The notes beneath the pieces were generated by a model. That model saw only the letters and a list, made by a program, of their open reading frames with translations, did no database searches and was not told the origin of the DNA. A DNA stretch of 64,000 nucleotides. Origin: UBA947 sp031550975. GTDB lineage: Bacteria > Cyanobacteriota > Vampirovibrionia > Gastranaerophilales > Gastranaerophilaceae. The stretch is taken from the NCBI GenBank assembly GCA_031550975.1, contig JAVBOC010000013.1, positions 124,001 to 188,000 on the forward strand, in the 5' to 3' direction. Both the position numbers and the translations under genes were made by a program. This document shows, piece after piece, positions 8,585-16,665 of the stretch (position 1 is the first letter of the stretch; each line of letters opens with the position of its first letter).

Positions 8585-8672
8585 TGTCATGCTGAACTTG
8601 TTTCAGCATCCGGGCTGACGCAGTTTGTCATACTTGTAACGACCCGGATTCAGAATCGAGTTCGGAATGAAA
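8585..8672. repeat. Family-A dispersed inverted repeat
   Basis: TGTCATGCTGAACTTGTTTC and its imperfect mirror GAGTTCGGAATGA flank CCGGG...GACCCGG. Other copies: 14322-14411, 15692-15782, 17404-17484 and 18901-18965. Confidence 0.75.
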
Positions 8673-8689
8673 GAAAACATGAATATTTG

Positions 8690-8698
8690 TGATACAAT
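8690..8698 (+). promoter_or_regulatory. Extended -10 of kdsA, predicting a leaderless mRNA
   Basis: TGaTACAAT ends 6 nt before the kdsA ATG (8705), so the predicted start of transcription is the A of the start codon. No Shine-Dalgarno sequence is present. Confidence 0.65.
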
Positions 8699-8704
8699 TA
8701 GATT

Positions 8705-9508
8705 ATGGAAAAAATTGTGTTAAAAGATTTTGAGAGATTGACTATTTTAGCTGGACCATGCGCGATTGAAAGCGCAGCTGTGCTTGATGAAACAGCTGCG
8801 GGTTTGAAAGAAATTACCGAGCGACTTGGTATAAATTTGGTGTTTAAATCCTCGTTTGATAAAGCAAACCGTTCGTCTATCACTTCGTTTAGAGGACCTG
8901 GACTGGATAAAGGCTTGCAGATGCTCTCTGAAGTTAAACAAAAATATAATTTGCCGATTGTAACTGATATTCATGCTGCTGACCAAGCGGCAGAAGCAGC
9001 GCAGGTCGTTGATATCTTGCAAATCCCTGCGTTTTTGTGCAGACAAACAGATTTACTTGTAGCAGCAGCGAAAACAGGTAAAATTGTAAACATTAAAAAA
9101 GGCCAATTCCTTGCACCGGAACAAATGGGGTCACTTGTTAAAAAAGTTGAGGATTCGGGCAATAAAAACATTTTGCTGACTGACCGCGGGGTTTCGTTTG
9201 GTTATAACAATTTAGTAACAGATTTTCGCGCGATTCCGATTATGCAGTCTTTCGGTTATCCTGTTGTGTTTGATGCGACTCACAGCGTACAGCTACCGGG
9301 CGCTAACGGCTGTTCATCCGGCGGAGACAGAAGATTTGTTCCGGTGTTGGCTAAAGCCGCAATGGCAGTCGGAGCGGACGCGTTGTTCTTTGAGGTTCAC
9401 CCGGATCCATCAAAAGCACTCTGCGATGGCGATAACATGATACCGCTTGATAAGGCTGAAGAACTCTTTAAAATTTGCAAAGAAGTTTATGAGGTTGTTA
9501 GAAAATGA
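8705..9508 (+). CDS. kdsA: 3-deoxy-D-manno-octulosonate 8-phosphate synthase
   Basis: 267 residues, usual length. It condenses phosphoenolpyruvate with arabinose 5-phosphate to make KDO-8-P, the committed precursor of the LPS inner core. Family signatures are clear: LAGPCAIES near the N-terminus, SSFDKANRSS, GPGLDKGL, VTDIHAADQ, DRGVSFGYNNLVTDFR, DATHSVQLPG and VHPDPSKALCDG. The Cys of GPCAIES is the residue that marks the metal-dependent class (Asn in the E. coli type). It starts a kdsA-MBL-pheS run with touching or overlapping ends. The start codon follows a -10 box directly. Confidence 0.95.
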   Translation: MEKIVLKDFERLTILAGPCAIESAAVLDETAAGLKEITERLGINLVFKSSFDKANRSSITSFRGPGLDKGLQMLSEVKQKYNLPIVTDIHAADQAAEAAQVVDILQIPAFLCRQTDLLVAAAKTGKIVNIKKGQFLAPEQMGSLVKKVEDSGNKNILLTDRGVSFGYNNLVTDFRAIPIMQSFGYPVVFDATHSVQLPGANGCSSGGDRRFVPVLAKAAMAVGADALFFEVHPDPSKALCDGDNMIPLDKAEELFKICKEVYEVVRK

Positions 9509-10116
9509 TATTAAAAAAATTCGTAGTAGGACCTTTTGAAACCAACAATTATTTGATAATGGACGAAGTTACCAAAGAAGCTGCACTGATTGATTGCTCA
9601 GAATACAGCAGAGACATCATTAACGCGGTAAAAGAACTTGGTGCGAAGGTTAAATATATCCTGCTTACCCACTGGCATTTCGACCACGTTCTCGGGGTTA
9701 ATGATATGAAAGAACCGCTTGGGGGCGAGGTTTTAATCCATGAAAATGATGTTGAACAATTAAAAAATACCAACCACGTTCTTTCAATGCTTGGGCTAAA
9801 AAGCGCCACAACTCCACAACATGATGGTTTGGTGCAGGGCGATTTGAACATCGGAAACATAGTAATAAAACCAATTCACACACCGGGACACAGTCGAGGC
9901 GGGTTATGCTATTTAGTTGAGGATAAATTATTCTCGGGCGATACGCTTTTCTTAGACTGCGTTGGCAGAATAGATCTACCGGGCGGGGATTTGCAAGACA
10001 TTCGCGACAGCGTAACGAATGTTCTGTTTAAACTTGATGACAATATCATAGTCTATCCTGGTCACGGGCCGCAAACAACAATTGGTTATGAAAAATTGCA
10101 TAACGAGGTATTATAA
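9505..10116 (+). CDS. MBL-fold hydrolase (glyoxalase II-like)
   Basis: 203 residues. The metallo-beta-lactamase motif is seen as THWHFDHVLGV (about residues 54-64), then HTPGHSRGGLCY, FSGDTLFLDCVGRIDLPGGD and the final YPGHGPQTTIGYEK. Together these give the His/Asp ligands for two metals. The family hydrolyses thioesters such as S-lactoylglutathione or related substrates; the true substrate here is unknown. It overlaps kdsA by 4 bp (ATGA), so translation is probably coupled, and its TAA is followed at once by the pheS ATG. Confidence 0.85.
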   Translation: MILKKFVVGPFETNNYLIMDEVTKEAALIDCSEYSRDIINAVKELGAKVKYILLTHWHFDHVLGVNDMKEPLGGEVLIHENDVEQLKNTNHVLSMLGLKSATTPQHDGLVQGDLNIGNIVIKPIHTPGHSRGGLCYLVEDKLFSGDTLFLDCVGRIDLPGGDLQDIRDSVTNVLFKLDDNIIVYPGHGPQTTIGYEKLHNEVL

Positions 10117-11151
10117 ATGAAATCACAGTTAGAAAAGATTTATGCAAATGCTTCAGTCGATATTGAAAAAGCCGGTTCAATCGCGGATTTAGATGAGATT
10201 AAAAATAAGTATTTAAGCCGCGGGGGCGAATTTAACGCGATTAAAAAAGGTTTAAAAGATTTGTCTGATGAGGACAAACGCGTTGTAGGCGCACTTGCTA
10301 ATGAGATTACACAAAAACTCGAAGCAGCGTTGAGCAAAAAACATGACGAGTTTTACGCAAAAGAATTAAACGAAAAACTTCAAACGGAACTCATTGATAT
10401 AACTTTGCCAGGGAAATTTATTCCGCGGGGCAAGGTTCACCCGATAACTTCGACGGTCAATGAGATTACTGCGATTTTACAAAGCCTTGGTTTTTCGCTT
10501 GTTGCAAACGAGTTGTCGCCTGAAGTCGAGACTGAATATTACAACTTTGATATGTTGAATTTCCCGCTTGAACACCCGGCAAAGGATATGCAGGATACCT
10601 TCTACACAAAAGTTGCGTCAAATGTGCTTTTGCGAAGCCAAACTTCAAGCGCGCAAATCCGCGCTATGGAAACTCAAAAACCGCCAATCCGCGTGATTTC
10701 ACCGGGCAGAGTTTACAGAAATGAAGCGGTTAATTCGCGCAAAAACAACTTCTTCCACCAGATTGAAGGGCTTTATGTTGATAAAGACATCACTTTTGGT
10801 GACCTAAAAGGCGTGCTAAACGAATTTATTAGAATTTATTTTGGCGAAAGCCGTCCTACGCGTTTTAGAAACAGTTTTTTCCCGTTTACCGAGCCATCTG
10901 CTGAAGTTGACGTTCAGTGTATTATTTGCGGCGGTGATGGCTGCAGAACTTGTTCCGGTACAGGCTGGTTAGAAATTCTTGGTGCCGGGATGGTTGACCC
11001 GAATGTCTTGCGCGGCGTGGGAATTGACCCGGATGTATATTCAGGGTTTGCCTTCGGTATGGGGGTTGAAAGACTCTCTATGCTAAAATATGCTATTGAT
11101 GATATTCGTTTATTCTTCAATAACGATGTGAGATTTCTTAAGCAGTTTTAG
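10117..11151 (+). CDS. pheS: Phenylalanine-tRNA ligase alpha subunit
   Basis: 344 residues, usual length. An N-terminal tRNA-binding coiled coil (1-90) precedes the class II synthetase core. The core has motif 2 in VYRNEAVNSRKNNFFHQIEG, FFPFTEPSAEVDV, a Cys-rich loop (CIICGGDGCRTCSGTGW) and motif 3 in GFAFGMGVERLSMLKY. It forms the alpha2beta2 enzyme with PheT, whose gene is not next to it here, unlike in many bacteria. The ATG directly follows the TAA of the MBL gene, so it relies on coupling. Confidence 0.96.
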   Translation: MKSQLEKIYANASVDIEKAGSIADLDEIKNKYLSRGGEFNAIKKGLKDLSDEDKRVVGALANEITQKLEAALSKKHDEFYAKELNEKLQTELIDITLPGKFIPRGKVHPITSTVNEITAILQSLGFSLVANELSPEVETEYYNFDMLNFPLEHPAKDMQDTFYTKVASNVLLRSQTSSAQIRAMETQKPPIRVISPGRVYRNEAVNSRKNNFFHQIEGLYVDKDITFGDLKGVLNEFIRIYFGESRPTRFRNSFFPFTEPSAEVDVQCIICGGDGCRTCSGTGWLEILGAGMVDPNVLRGVGIDPDVYSGFAFGMGVERLSMLKYAIDDIRLFFNNDVRFLKQF

Positions 11152-11154
11152 AAA

Positions 11155-11595
11155 TTAACGGTTAGAGTGATTCTGTACAGCTGGCTTTGGTCCGGCAAAA
11201 ACTGTTTTAAGTTTTGACCAGGATTTATTCATAAAAGAAAACAATCCGTTCAAAGATGAACGTCTAAGATCCTGTAGTGTTTTTTCTGCTGTGAAATTTG
11301 AATCAAATCCTATTTGTTCAACAAGAATGTTCTTTGTAGCTCGGTGTGATATAGCCCATGCTTTTTGACCGTCTCTAATTGCAACACCGCCTCCGGGAGC
11401 ATGGAACAGAGTCGTATATCTTGAGCCAACGCCCACTCCAATTTCTCGCATTCTTAGGATATCAGCAGGAGAAAGTTCCACATTGCGGATAACTCCGACA
11501 GCGCCCCTCGTTAATTTATCAATCGGGGCCTTTGGTATAGTGGCTGTTGTGTTTACAGATATTGGCGATAAAACCGATATGCCTTTGATAATCAA
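11155..11595 (-). CDS. Hypothetical protein
   Basis: 146 residues, convergent with pheS and only 3 bp from it. The apparent start is TTG at 11595, with GGAG about 9 nt upstream. The N-terminus is Thr/Ile/Pro-rich and the middle has SRYTTLFHAPGGGVAIRDGQKAWAI (split by me only as a landmark: SRYTTLFH then GGGVAIRDG). A basic C-terminus follows. No known domain recognised. Similar lone minus-strand genes follow gpsA (20067) and gyrB (32013). Confidence 0.6.
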   Translation of the reverse strand: MIIKGISVLSPISVNTTATIPKAPIDKLTRGAVGVIRNVELSPADILRMREIGVGVGSRYTTLFHAPGGGVAIRDGQKAWAISHRATKNILVEQIGFDSNFTAEKTLQDLRRSSLNGLFSFMNKSWSKLKTVFAGPKPAVQNHSNR

Positions 11596-11666
11596 AAGAT
11601 AATCTCCATTTGTGTTAGTCTAACCTAACTTTACAGCAAGCGAAATACAAAGTCAAGTGATATTTA

Positions 11667-11751
11667 GCCATTGCGAGGAATGAAATGACGAAGCAATCCA
11701 GTCTGGGTTTTATGTGGATTGCCGCGGTCGCTAACGCTCCCTCGCAATGAC
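11667..11751. repeat. Family-C dispersed inverted repeat
   Basis: CATTGCGAGGAATG...GAAGCAATCCAG mirrors TGGATTGCCGCGG...CCCTCGCAATGAC. It lies between two minus-strand genes. Confidence 0.75.
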
Positions 11752-11753
11752 TA

Positions 11754-12812
11754 TTACTTAACCACTTTAGCCAACCCTTTTGGCTTGTCAACATTACGGC
11801 GGAGGCATTTTGCGATTTCTAGCGCAAGAAGCTGCTCTGTTACAACTACGCAAAACGCCTTTACAATCTCGCTTTCGCAGTTTATGTTTAGAACAAAATC
11901 AGTCTTAACCTGATTGTTAGTGTTTCCGATAACAACCAACGGCGGGTTGTAGTCTTTGCCAATTTTGTTTAAATTCTTTATGGCAGTGTAGCTCAAATCG
12001 CTCTGTTCGACGTAGATTAATGGGATTTTTTTGTTGTTTAAAACAGCAACATGGCCATGCATAAACTCGCCCAAAATTATTGCGTTTGCGTTTATGTAAG
12101 AAGTTTCTTTGATTTTTAGTGCAACTTCTTTAGCCAGTGCGTACGAAATCCCGTCGGCTGCAACGACGATGCTTTTGAACTTTGATAAAAACTTTGCTGC
12201 TTTCTTAACTTCTTCCAGGCAAACATTGTTTAACGCTTCAGGCAAGGTTTCTAATGCTTTTACGATGTGAGAAGTGTCAGTTCCTTTTATTTGCGCGTAT
12301 TTTAGCACAACCAGTGCCAGTGCAAGCATTTGTGCGGTAAGTGATTTTGTTGCGGCGATGCTTTTTTCTTCCCCTGCTTGACAGTCGATTTTGTAATCAG
12401 CTGCGTTCCAAATAGTCGACTCTTTTTTGTTGGTCACAGCAAGTGAGCGTAAACTGTACTCTTTTGCGCGATTTAGTGCCTGATTGGTGTCAGAGGTTTC
12501 GCCGGATTGGGTTACAAAAATGTACAAAATATCAGACGAGTGCGGAATCTCAGACTTGAGCAAGAACTCGCTTGAGTACATCGCGCGCGCTTCAATGCGT
12601 GCGATTTTTCCGAACAAATCTGCTGCCCATCTTGCGCAGTGGTAAGACGAACCGCTTGCTACAAGCACGATTTTTTTAATATCTTCCGGCACATCAAGAT
12701 TAATGGCGCCATTTTTATCAATGTGAGCGTGCAGGAGCGAATTTAAGATTTCCGGTTGCTCGTAAATCTCACTCTCCATAGCAGACTTTTCAGTTTTGCA
12801 GAACATACACAT
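11754..12812 (-). CDS. SIS-domain protein resembling the GlmS isomerase half
   Basis: 352 residues with two sugar-isomerase domains. Landmarks are VLVASGSSYHCARWAAD, VTQSGETSDT, EEKSIAATKSLTAQ, LGEFMHGHVAVL and the terminal NVDKPKGLAKVVK, all matching the C-terminal isomerase part of glucosamine-6-phosphate synthase. The N-terminal glutaminase domain with its catalytic Cys is absent, so ammonia would have to come from elsewhere or the protein works as a deaminase or isomerase. It begins with ATG after GAGGAG, 18 bp after gatB, so the two are probably cotranscribed. Confidence 0.85.
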   Translation of the reverse strand: MCMFCKTEKSAMESEIYEQPEILNSLLHAHIDKNGAINLDVPEDIKKIVLVASGSSYHCARWAADLFGKIARIEARAMYSSEFLLKSEIPHSSDILYIFVTQSGETSDTNQALNRAKEYSLRSLAVTNKKESTIWNAADYKIDCQAGEEKSIAATKSLTAQMLALALVVLKYAQIKGTDTSHIVKALETLPEALNNVCLEEVKKAAKFLSKFKSIVVAADGISYALAKEVALKIKETSYINANAIILGEFMHGHVAVLNNKKIPLIYVEQSDLSYTAIKNLNKIGKDYNPPLVVIGNTNNQVKTDFVLNINCESEIVKAFCVVVTEQLLALEIAKCLRRNVDKPKGLAKVVK

Positions 12813-12830
12813 AAATTACTCCTCTGAGCC

Positions 12831-14273
12831 CTAGCCCAATATCTCTTTTATTAATCCATTAACCGTTTGAGGGTTAGCGCGGCCTTTTGATTCTTTCATA
12901 ACCTGTCCGACAAAGAAGCCCAGAAGCTGTGTTCTGCCGCCTTTGTAAGCCTCGACTTCGGCTGGGTTTGCATCAATAACTTTTTGGACGATGTCTTTGA
13001 TCGCGCCCTCGTCAGAAATTTGGCTTAAGCCTTTTTCTGCAACAAGTTCGGATGCTTTTTTGCCGTCTTTTAACATGTCGATGATGATTTGTTTACCGAT
13101 GTTGTTGGAAATTGTGCCTTTATCAATCAAATTAATTAATTCCGCAAGGTTCTCCGGCGTTAATTTTGTTTCGTTGATTGAAAGTTTTTCCTCTTTCAAA
13201 TAAGCCGCAATTTCGCCTGTGATGAAGTTAACGGCAGTTTTTGCGTTTGCGTCGGTTTTTAGAACTTCATCAAAATAGAGCGCTAAATCCATTTGTTCAA
13301 CGATTACACCTGCATCGTATTCGCTTAAGCCAAGGTCGATATAGCGTTGGCGTTTTGCTTCAGGAAGCTCAGGCATTGTTTTTCTGATTTCTTCAACCCA
13401 TTCACGAGAAATTTCCAACGGCATCAAATCCGGTTCCGGGAAATATCTGTAATCGTGAGCGTCTTCTTTGCCGCGCATAGAGCAAGTTATACCCATGTTA
13501 TCATCCCACAAACGGGTTTCTTGAACGACTTTTCCGCCTTCTTCAACTATATCTATCTGGCGGTCGATTTCATATTCGATTGCTCGCTGCAGTGCGCGGA
13601 AACTGTTTACGTTTTTGATTTCTGCGCGGGTTCCGTATTCTGTTGCGCCTTTTGGCATGATGGAAATGTTCGCGTCACAACGCATGGAACCTTCTTCAAG
13701 GTTTCCGTCGCATACGCCGATGTAGCGTACGATGTTGCGCAAAGTTTCCATGTATTCTTTTGCTTCGTCACTTGAGCGCATGTCAGGTTCGGAAACGATT
13801 TCTAAGAGCGGTGTTCCTGCGCGGTTCAAGTCAACTAGCGAATAGCAAGATCCCGCAAGCCCGGCAGCACCCGCGTGGACGAGTTTTCCTGCATCTTCTT
13901 CTAAGTGTGCGCGTGTAATCCCGATTCTTTTTCCTTGGATGTCTAACCAGCCTTTTGCGCAAACCGGTTCGTCATACTGAGAGATCTGATAACCTTTCGG
14001 CAAATCAGGATAAAAATATTGTTTGCGGTCAAATTTGCATCTGGCAGGGATTTCGCAATTCAAAGCCAACCCTGTTAGAACCGCCATATTCACAACTTCT
14101 TTGTTCAAAACCGGTAAAACACCTGGCATCCCAAGGGTAATCGGGCTTGTCTGCGAGTTTGGCTCTGCGCCGAATTCTGTTCCGTCCGGTGCAAAAATCT
14201 TTGACTTGGTTTTCAACTGTGCGTGAACCTCAAGTCCTATAACAACTTCATATTTTTCTCTCAAATCGCTCAT
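12831..14273 (-). CDS. gatB: Asp-tRNA(Asn)/Glu-tRNA(Gln) amidotransferase subunit B
   Basis: 480 residues, usual length. The amidotransferase core opens with YEVVIGLEVHAQLKTKSKIF and includes FDRKQYFYPDLPKGYQISQY, the DLNRAGTPLLEIVSEPD segment and EEGSMRCDANIS. The C-terminal GatB/YqeY tail domain ends in KGRANPQTVNGLIKE. With GatA and GatC it converts mischarged Glu-tRNA(Gln) or Asp-tRNA(Asn) to the amide forms. Other subunits are not here. Shine-Dalgarno AGGAG and a TGaTACAAT promoter precede it. Confidence 0.96.
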   Translation of the reverse strand: MSDLREKYEVVIGLEVHAQLKTKSKIFAPDGTEFGAEPNSQTSPITLGMPGVLPVLNKEVVNMAVLTGLALNCEIPARCKFDRKQYFYPDLPKGYQISQYDEPVCAKGWLDIQGKRIGITRAHLEEDAGKLVHAGAAGLAGSCYSLVDLNRAGTPLLEIVSEPDMRSSDEAKEYMETLRNIVRYIGVCDGNLEEGSMRCDANISIMPKGATEYGTRAEIKNVNSFRALQRAIEYEIDRQIDIVEEGGKVVQETRLWDDNMGITCSMRGKEDAHDYRYFPEPDLMPLEISREWVEEIRKTMPELPEAKRQRYIDLGLSEYDAGVIVEQMDLALYFDEVLKTDANAKTAVNFITGEIAAYLKEEKLSINETKLTPENLAELINLIDKGTISNNIGKQIIIDMLKDGKKASELVAEKGLSQISDEGAIKDIVQKVIDANPAEVEAYKGGRTQLLGFFVGQVMKESKGRANPQTVNGLIKEILG

Positions 14274-14295
14274 GTTAAATTCTCCTGTAGAAACT

Positions 14296-14304
14296 ATTGT
14301 ATCA
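14296..14304 (-). promoter_or_regulatory. Extended -10 promoter of gatB
   Basis: Minus-strand TGaTACAAT lies about 22 nt upstream of the gatB ATG, leaving a short leader that carries AGGAG. Confidence 0.6.
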
Positions 14305-14321
14305 TAAAATCAATATTATCT

Positions 14322-14411
14322 TGTCATTCCGAACTTGTTTCGGAATTTGGGTCGTTACGGGCATGTTGGACTGGTCAGGCCCAGATGCTGAAATAAATTC
14401 AGCATGACAGG
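14322..14411. repeat. Family-A dispersed inverted repeat
   Basis: TGTCATTCCGAACTTG at one end mirrors AATTCAGCATGACAGG at the other. The end of the folP coding region overlaps it (stop codon side), so the repeat may have supplied the gene's 3' boundary. Confidence 0.7.
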
Positions 14412-15574
14412 AGGTTTATTAGCTTGCGATGCAACCCGACGTTGTGGACTCGCAAATAATCGACTTTTCGCTCAACGGCAAGAGTGTTCAGTGCTGCCGT
14501 AAAAATGTCTTTTGTTTGGTTGTCTGCGTCCGCCATGTCCAGCAGGCTTTTGCGTGAAATCCCCAACATAACAGGACATCCAAGCCCGTGGAATTCTTCA
14601 ATTCTGCGAAGAATTTCAAAGTTGTGTTCGCGGGTTTTGCCAAACCCGATGCCCGGGTCGATTATAATATTTTCTTTTTTTATGCCCTTTGAAATGGCGA
14701 AATTTATCCGCTCGCGCAGGCTCAAATATAGTTCATCCATTAGGCTTTCGTAACTCGGGGAAAGCTGCATGTCTTCCGGGGTTCCCTGCGAGTGTTGGAT
14801 AATTATTTTTACGCCGGATTCAGCGATAATGTCTGCCATTTTCTCATCATAAGTCAGACCCGAAATGTCATTAATAATTGTTGCACCGGCATTAATACAT
14901 TCACGAGCAACTTGCGCGTTGCGGGTGTCGATACTGAGTTGAATGGTTGAATAGTTGAATGGTTGAATGGTTGAATGGTTGAACGGTTGAATGGTCTTAT
15001 AATATTCTAGTAATGGCAGTAATTTGTCCAATTGTTCTTGGGCAGAAACGGGCTGCGAGAACGGTTTTGTTGACTCTGCACCAAGGTCGACGATATCTGC
15101 GCCTTCTTCTATAATTTCTTTTAAGCGGTTTTTCGCACTCTCAAGGTCGCTATACATTCCGCCGTCAGAAAACGAATTGTCGGTGAGATTTAGGATGCCA
15201 GCAAGTTTGGTTGAACGGTTGAATGGTTGAACGATTGATTGGTTGATTGAATTTGCAAGATTTTTTAATCCAAACGGTTGATGCGTGAGTTTTTCTGCGA
15301 TTTTGTTTAGCTGCGAAAGACTGCCGCCAAGAATGCAATCGGTCGTTTCGATTTTGGACGTTATTACTTCGCGGTGGATTGCACAATCTGCACCAACGGA
15401 AATCGCTGTTTGCTTCAAGATATTTGCTTGCGGAAGGGTCAAACCATATATTTTAAAATTTTTATAAATATATTTACCCTCGGCAGGTGAAATATAGGAT
15501 TTATCAAACCCTATTTTTTCAAGCTCCTGCTTGATATCCGCGTTAACAATTTCTTTTAAAATAAACTCGCCCAT
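14399..15574 (-). CDS. folP: Dihydropteroate synthase with N-terminal extension and repeat insertions
   Basis: I choose the ATG at 15574 (MGEFILKEIV), giving 391 residues; an in-frame TTG at 15610 is also open. The DHPS core begins at LAGILNLTDNSFSDGG, followed by GADIVDLGAESTKPFS, LSIDTRNAQVA, IINDISG, IIDPGIGFGKTREHN and GISRKSLLD. It joins p-aminobenzoate to the pterin in folate synthesis. About 120 residues precede the core. Two runs of tandem octamers related to TTGAATGG lie inside the coding sequence and encode Gln/Pro/Phe/Asn/Ser/Thr-rich segments, one before the first core strand and one before LSIDTRN. Both keep the frame. Confidence 0.9.
   Translation of the reverse strand: MGEFILKEIVNADIKQELEKIGFDKSYISPAEGKYIYKNFKIYGLTLPQANILKQTAISVGADCAIHREVITSKIETTDCILGGSLSQLNKIAEKLTHQPFGLKNLANSINQSIVQPFNRSTKLAGILNLTDNSFSDGGMYSDLESAKNRLKEIIEEGADIVDLGAESTKPFSQPVSAQEQLDKLLPLLEYYKTIQPFNHSTIQPFNYSTIQLSIDTRNAQVARECINAGATIINDISGLTYDEKMADIIAESGVKIIIQHSQGTPEDMQLSPSYESLMDELYLSLRERINFAISKGIKKENIIIDPGIGFGKTREHNFEILRRIEEFHGLGCPVMLGISRKSLLDMADADNQTKDIFTAALNTLAVERKVDYLRVHNVGLHRKLINLLSC
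14939..14994. repeat. Seven tandem octamers TTGAATGG inside folP
   Basis: Seven contiguous 8-bp units: five read TTGAATGG, one TTGAATAG and one TTGAACGG. Three units are 24 bp, so the coded peptide has an 8-residue period (TIQPFNHS, TIQPFNYS). Confidence 0.95.
15211..15250. repeat. Five degenerate octamers of the same family inside folP
   Basis: Units TTGAACGG, TTGAATGG, TTGAACGA, TTGATTGG and TTGATTGA in a row, just upstream (in gene sense) of the first core strand of DHPS. Confidence 0.9.
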
Positions 15575-15691
15575 TCTCTGAATTTTAACACGAATTTCAA
15601 ATTTTAACAAAGATTTCTAAACAGAATAGCCTATTTGGGCGGGGTGGGGGTAAATGTTAAAGAGAATATTGCCGATAAATCAATAAGTCTT

Positions 15692-15782
15692 CTGTCATCC
15701 TGAGTTTGTTTCAGGATCTGGGCCGTGACAAGTGTGATGAATTGCGAAACCCCAGATGCCGAAACGAGTTTAGCATGACAGG
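15692..15782. repeat. Family-A dispersed inverted repeat
   Basis: TGTCATCCTGAGTTTGTTTC mirrored by GAGTTTAGCATGACAGG. It ends about 20 bp before a small gene. Confidence 0.75.
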
Positions 15783-15803
15783 ATAAGAGAGCTTGGAGGA
15801 TAG

Positions 15804-15968
15804 ATGGCAAGAATTATTGAAGGCGAGCGTAAATTAATAAAATTAAGCACGGATGACATTATTGCAATTGTGCGCGAATACCAACAGCTTACCCGCGGGG
15901 CTTGCTGCTATGAACATATTCGTGAACTTCTGCGTAAAGCGAATTTGTTTTTACCGGCGGATCTTTGA
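15804..15968 (+). CDS. Small hypothetical protein (54 aa)
   Basis: A short open frame starts at ATG directly after TTGGAGGATAG, a strong ribosome-binding site. The 54-residue product begins MARIIEGERKLIKL and continues with STDDIIAIVREYQQ, a Cys pair (ACCYEHIRELL) and ends LFLPADL. Composition and codon use look protein-like: amphipathic helices and no low complexity. Not recognised. It stands alone between folP and the thioredoxin-like gene. Confidence 0.65.
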   Translation: MARIIEGERKLIKLSTDDIIAIVREYQQLTRGACCYEHIRELLRKANLFLPADL

Positions 15969-15989
15969 TTCGTTTTTGCTAAAAATCCG

Positions 15990-16140
15990 GATTGCCGCGC
16001 TTCGCTCGCAATGACTAAAGCAAACTAATCCCTAATCCCTAATTCCTAAAGACTACCCGATAGTAGTTAGAAAAAATTTATTTTCAGGGTATGATAGATT
16101 AGAGACTAGAAATTAGAAACCAGGAACTAGTGTAAAAAGG
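15990..16140. other. Intergenic: half family-C repeat and ACTAG/CTAAT heptamer-like repeats
   Basis: A half family-C repeat (GATTGCCGCG...CGCAATGAC) is followed by CTAATCCCTAATCCCTAA and later GAGACTAGAAATTAG, degenerate forms of the 7-bp repeats at 29055 and 63711. TATGATAGAT at 16089-16098 could be a -10 box for the next gene. Confidence 0.5.
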
Positions 16141-16149
16141 AGACAGGTT

Positions 16150-16536
16150 ATGAAGAAAAATATATTAATTGTTTTAGCAGTATTTATTATACCGGTGCTG
16201 GCGTATTGGGGCTTGACCCGTTCAACTGCGAGTGTGGCTGAAGCCGGCGCTAACGGTAAACCGCAGGTTATCAAGTTCACTTCAACCATGTGTATTGATT
16301 GCCAAAAAATGAACAAAGTTATGGAAGCTTTAAAGCCAAGATACAGCGACAAAATCTCATTTGTCGACATCAATGTTCAGGACAAAAATTCGTTCGCGTC
16401 AGAACAAGTTAAAAAATACAACATCACTCTTGTTCCGACAATTATCATGTTTGATTCAACCGGGAAACAGGTTATGAGACTTGAGGACGCGGTTTCTGAG
16501 TCAAAAATGGATGGCTATTTGAAGAACTTAAAATAG
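16150..16536 (+). CDS. Membrane-anchored thioredoxin-like protein
   Basis: 128 residues. An N-terminal hydrophobic segment (residues 4-22) acts as signal peptide or anchor. A thioredoxin fold follows with the redox pair in STMCIDCQKMNKV (C-I-D-C) and the cis-proline strand NITLVPTIIMFD. It is preceded by AAAAGGAGACAGG. A ccdA gene lies 130 bp downstream on the same strand. CcdA passes electrons across the inner membrane to periplasmic thioredoxins, so this protein is the likely partner that reduces disulfides outside the cytoplasm. Its client is unknown. Confidence 0.85.
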   Translation: MKKNILIVLAVFIIPVLAYWGLTRSTASVAEAGANGKPQVIKFTSTMCIDCQKMNKVMEALKPRYSDKISFVDINVQDKNSFASEQVKKYNITLVPTIIMFDSTGKQVMRLEDAVSESKMDGYLKNLK

Positions 16537-16546
16537 GGACTAATTT

Positions 16547-16635
16547 TCGTCATTCTGAGCGTTAGCGAAGAATCTCAAAACCAACACAATAGACTATGAC
16601 CTTGAGATGTTTCGGCTTAGCCTCAACATGACGGG
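16547..16635. repeat. Family-B dispersed inverted repeat
   Basis: CGTCATTCTGAGCGTTAGCG...CTCAAA mirrors TTGAGATGTTTCGGC...CAACATGACGG. It separates the thioredoxin-like and ccdA genes. Confidence 0.75.
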
Positions 16636-16665
16636 ATTCGGTTAAACAAATTATAAGGATAATTT

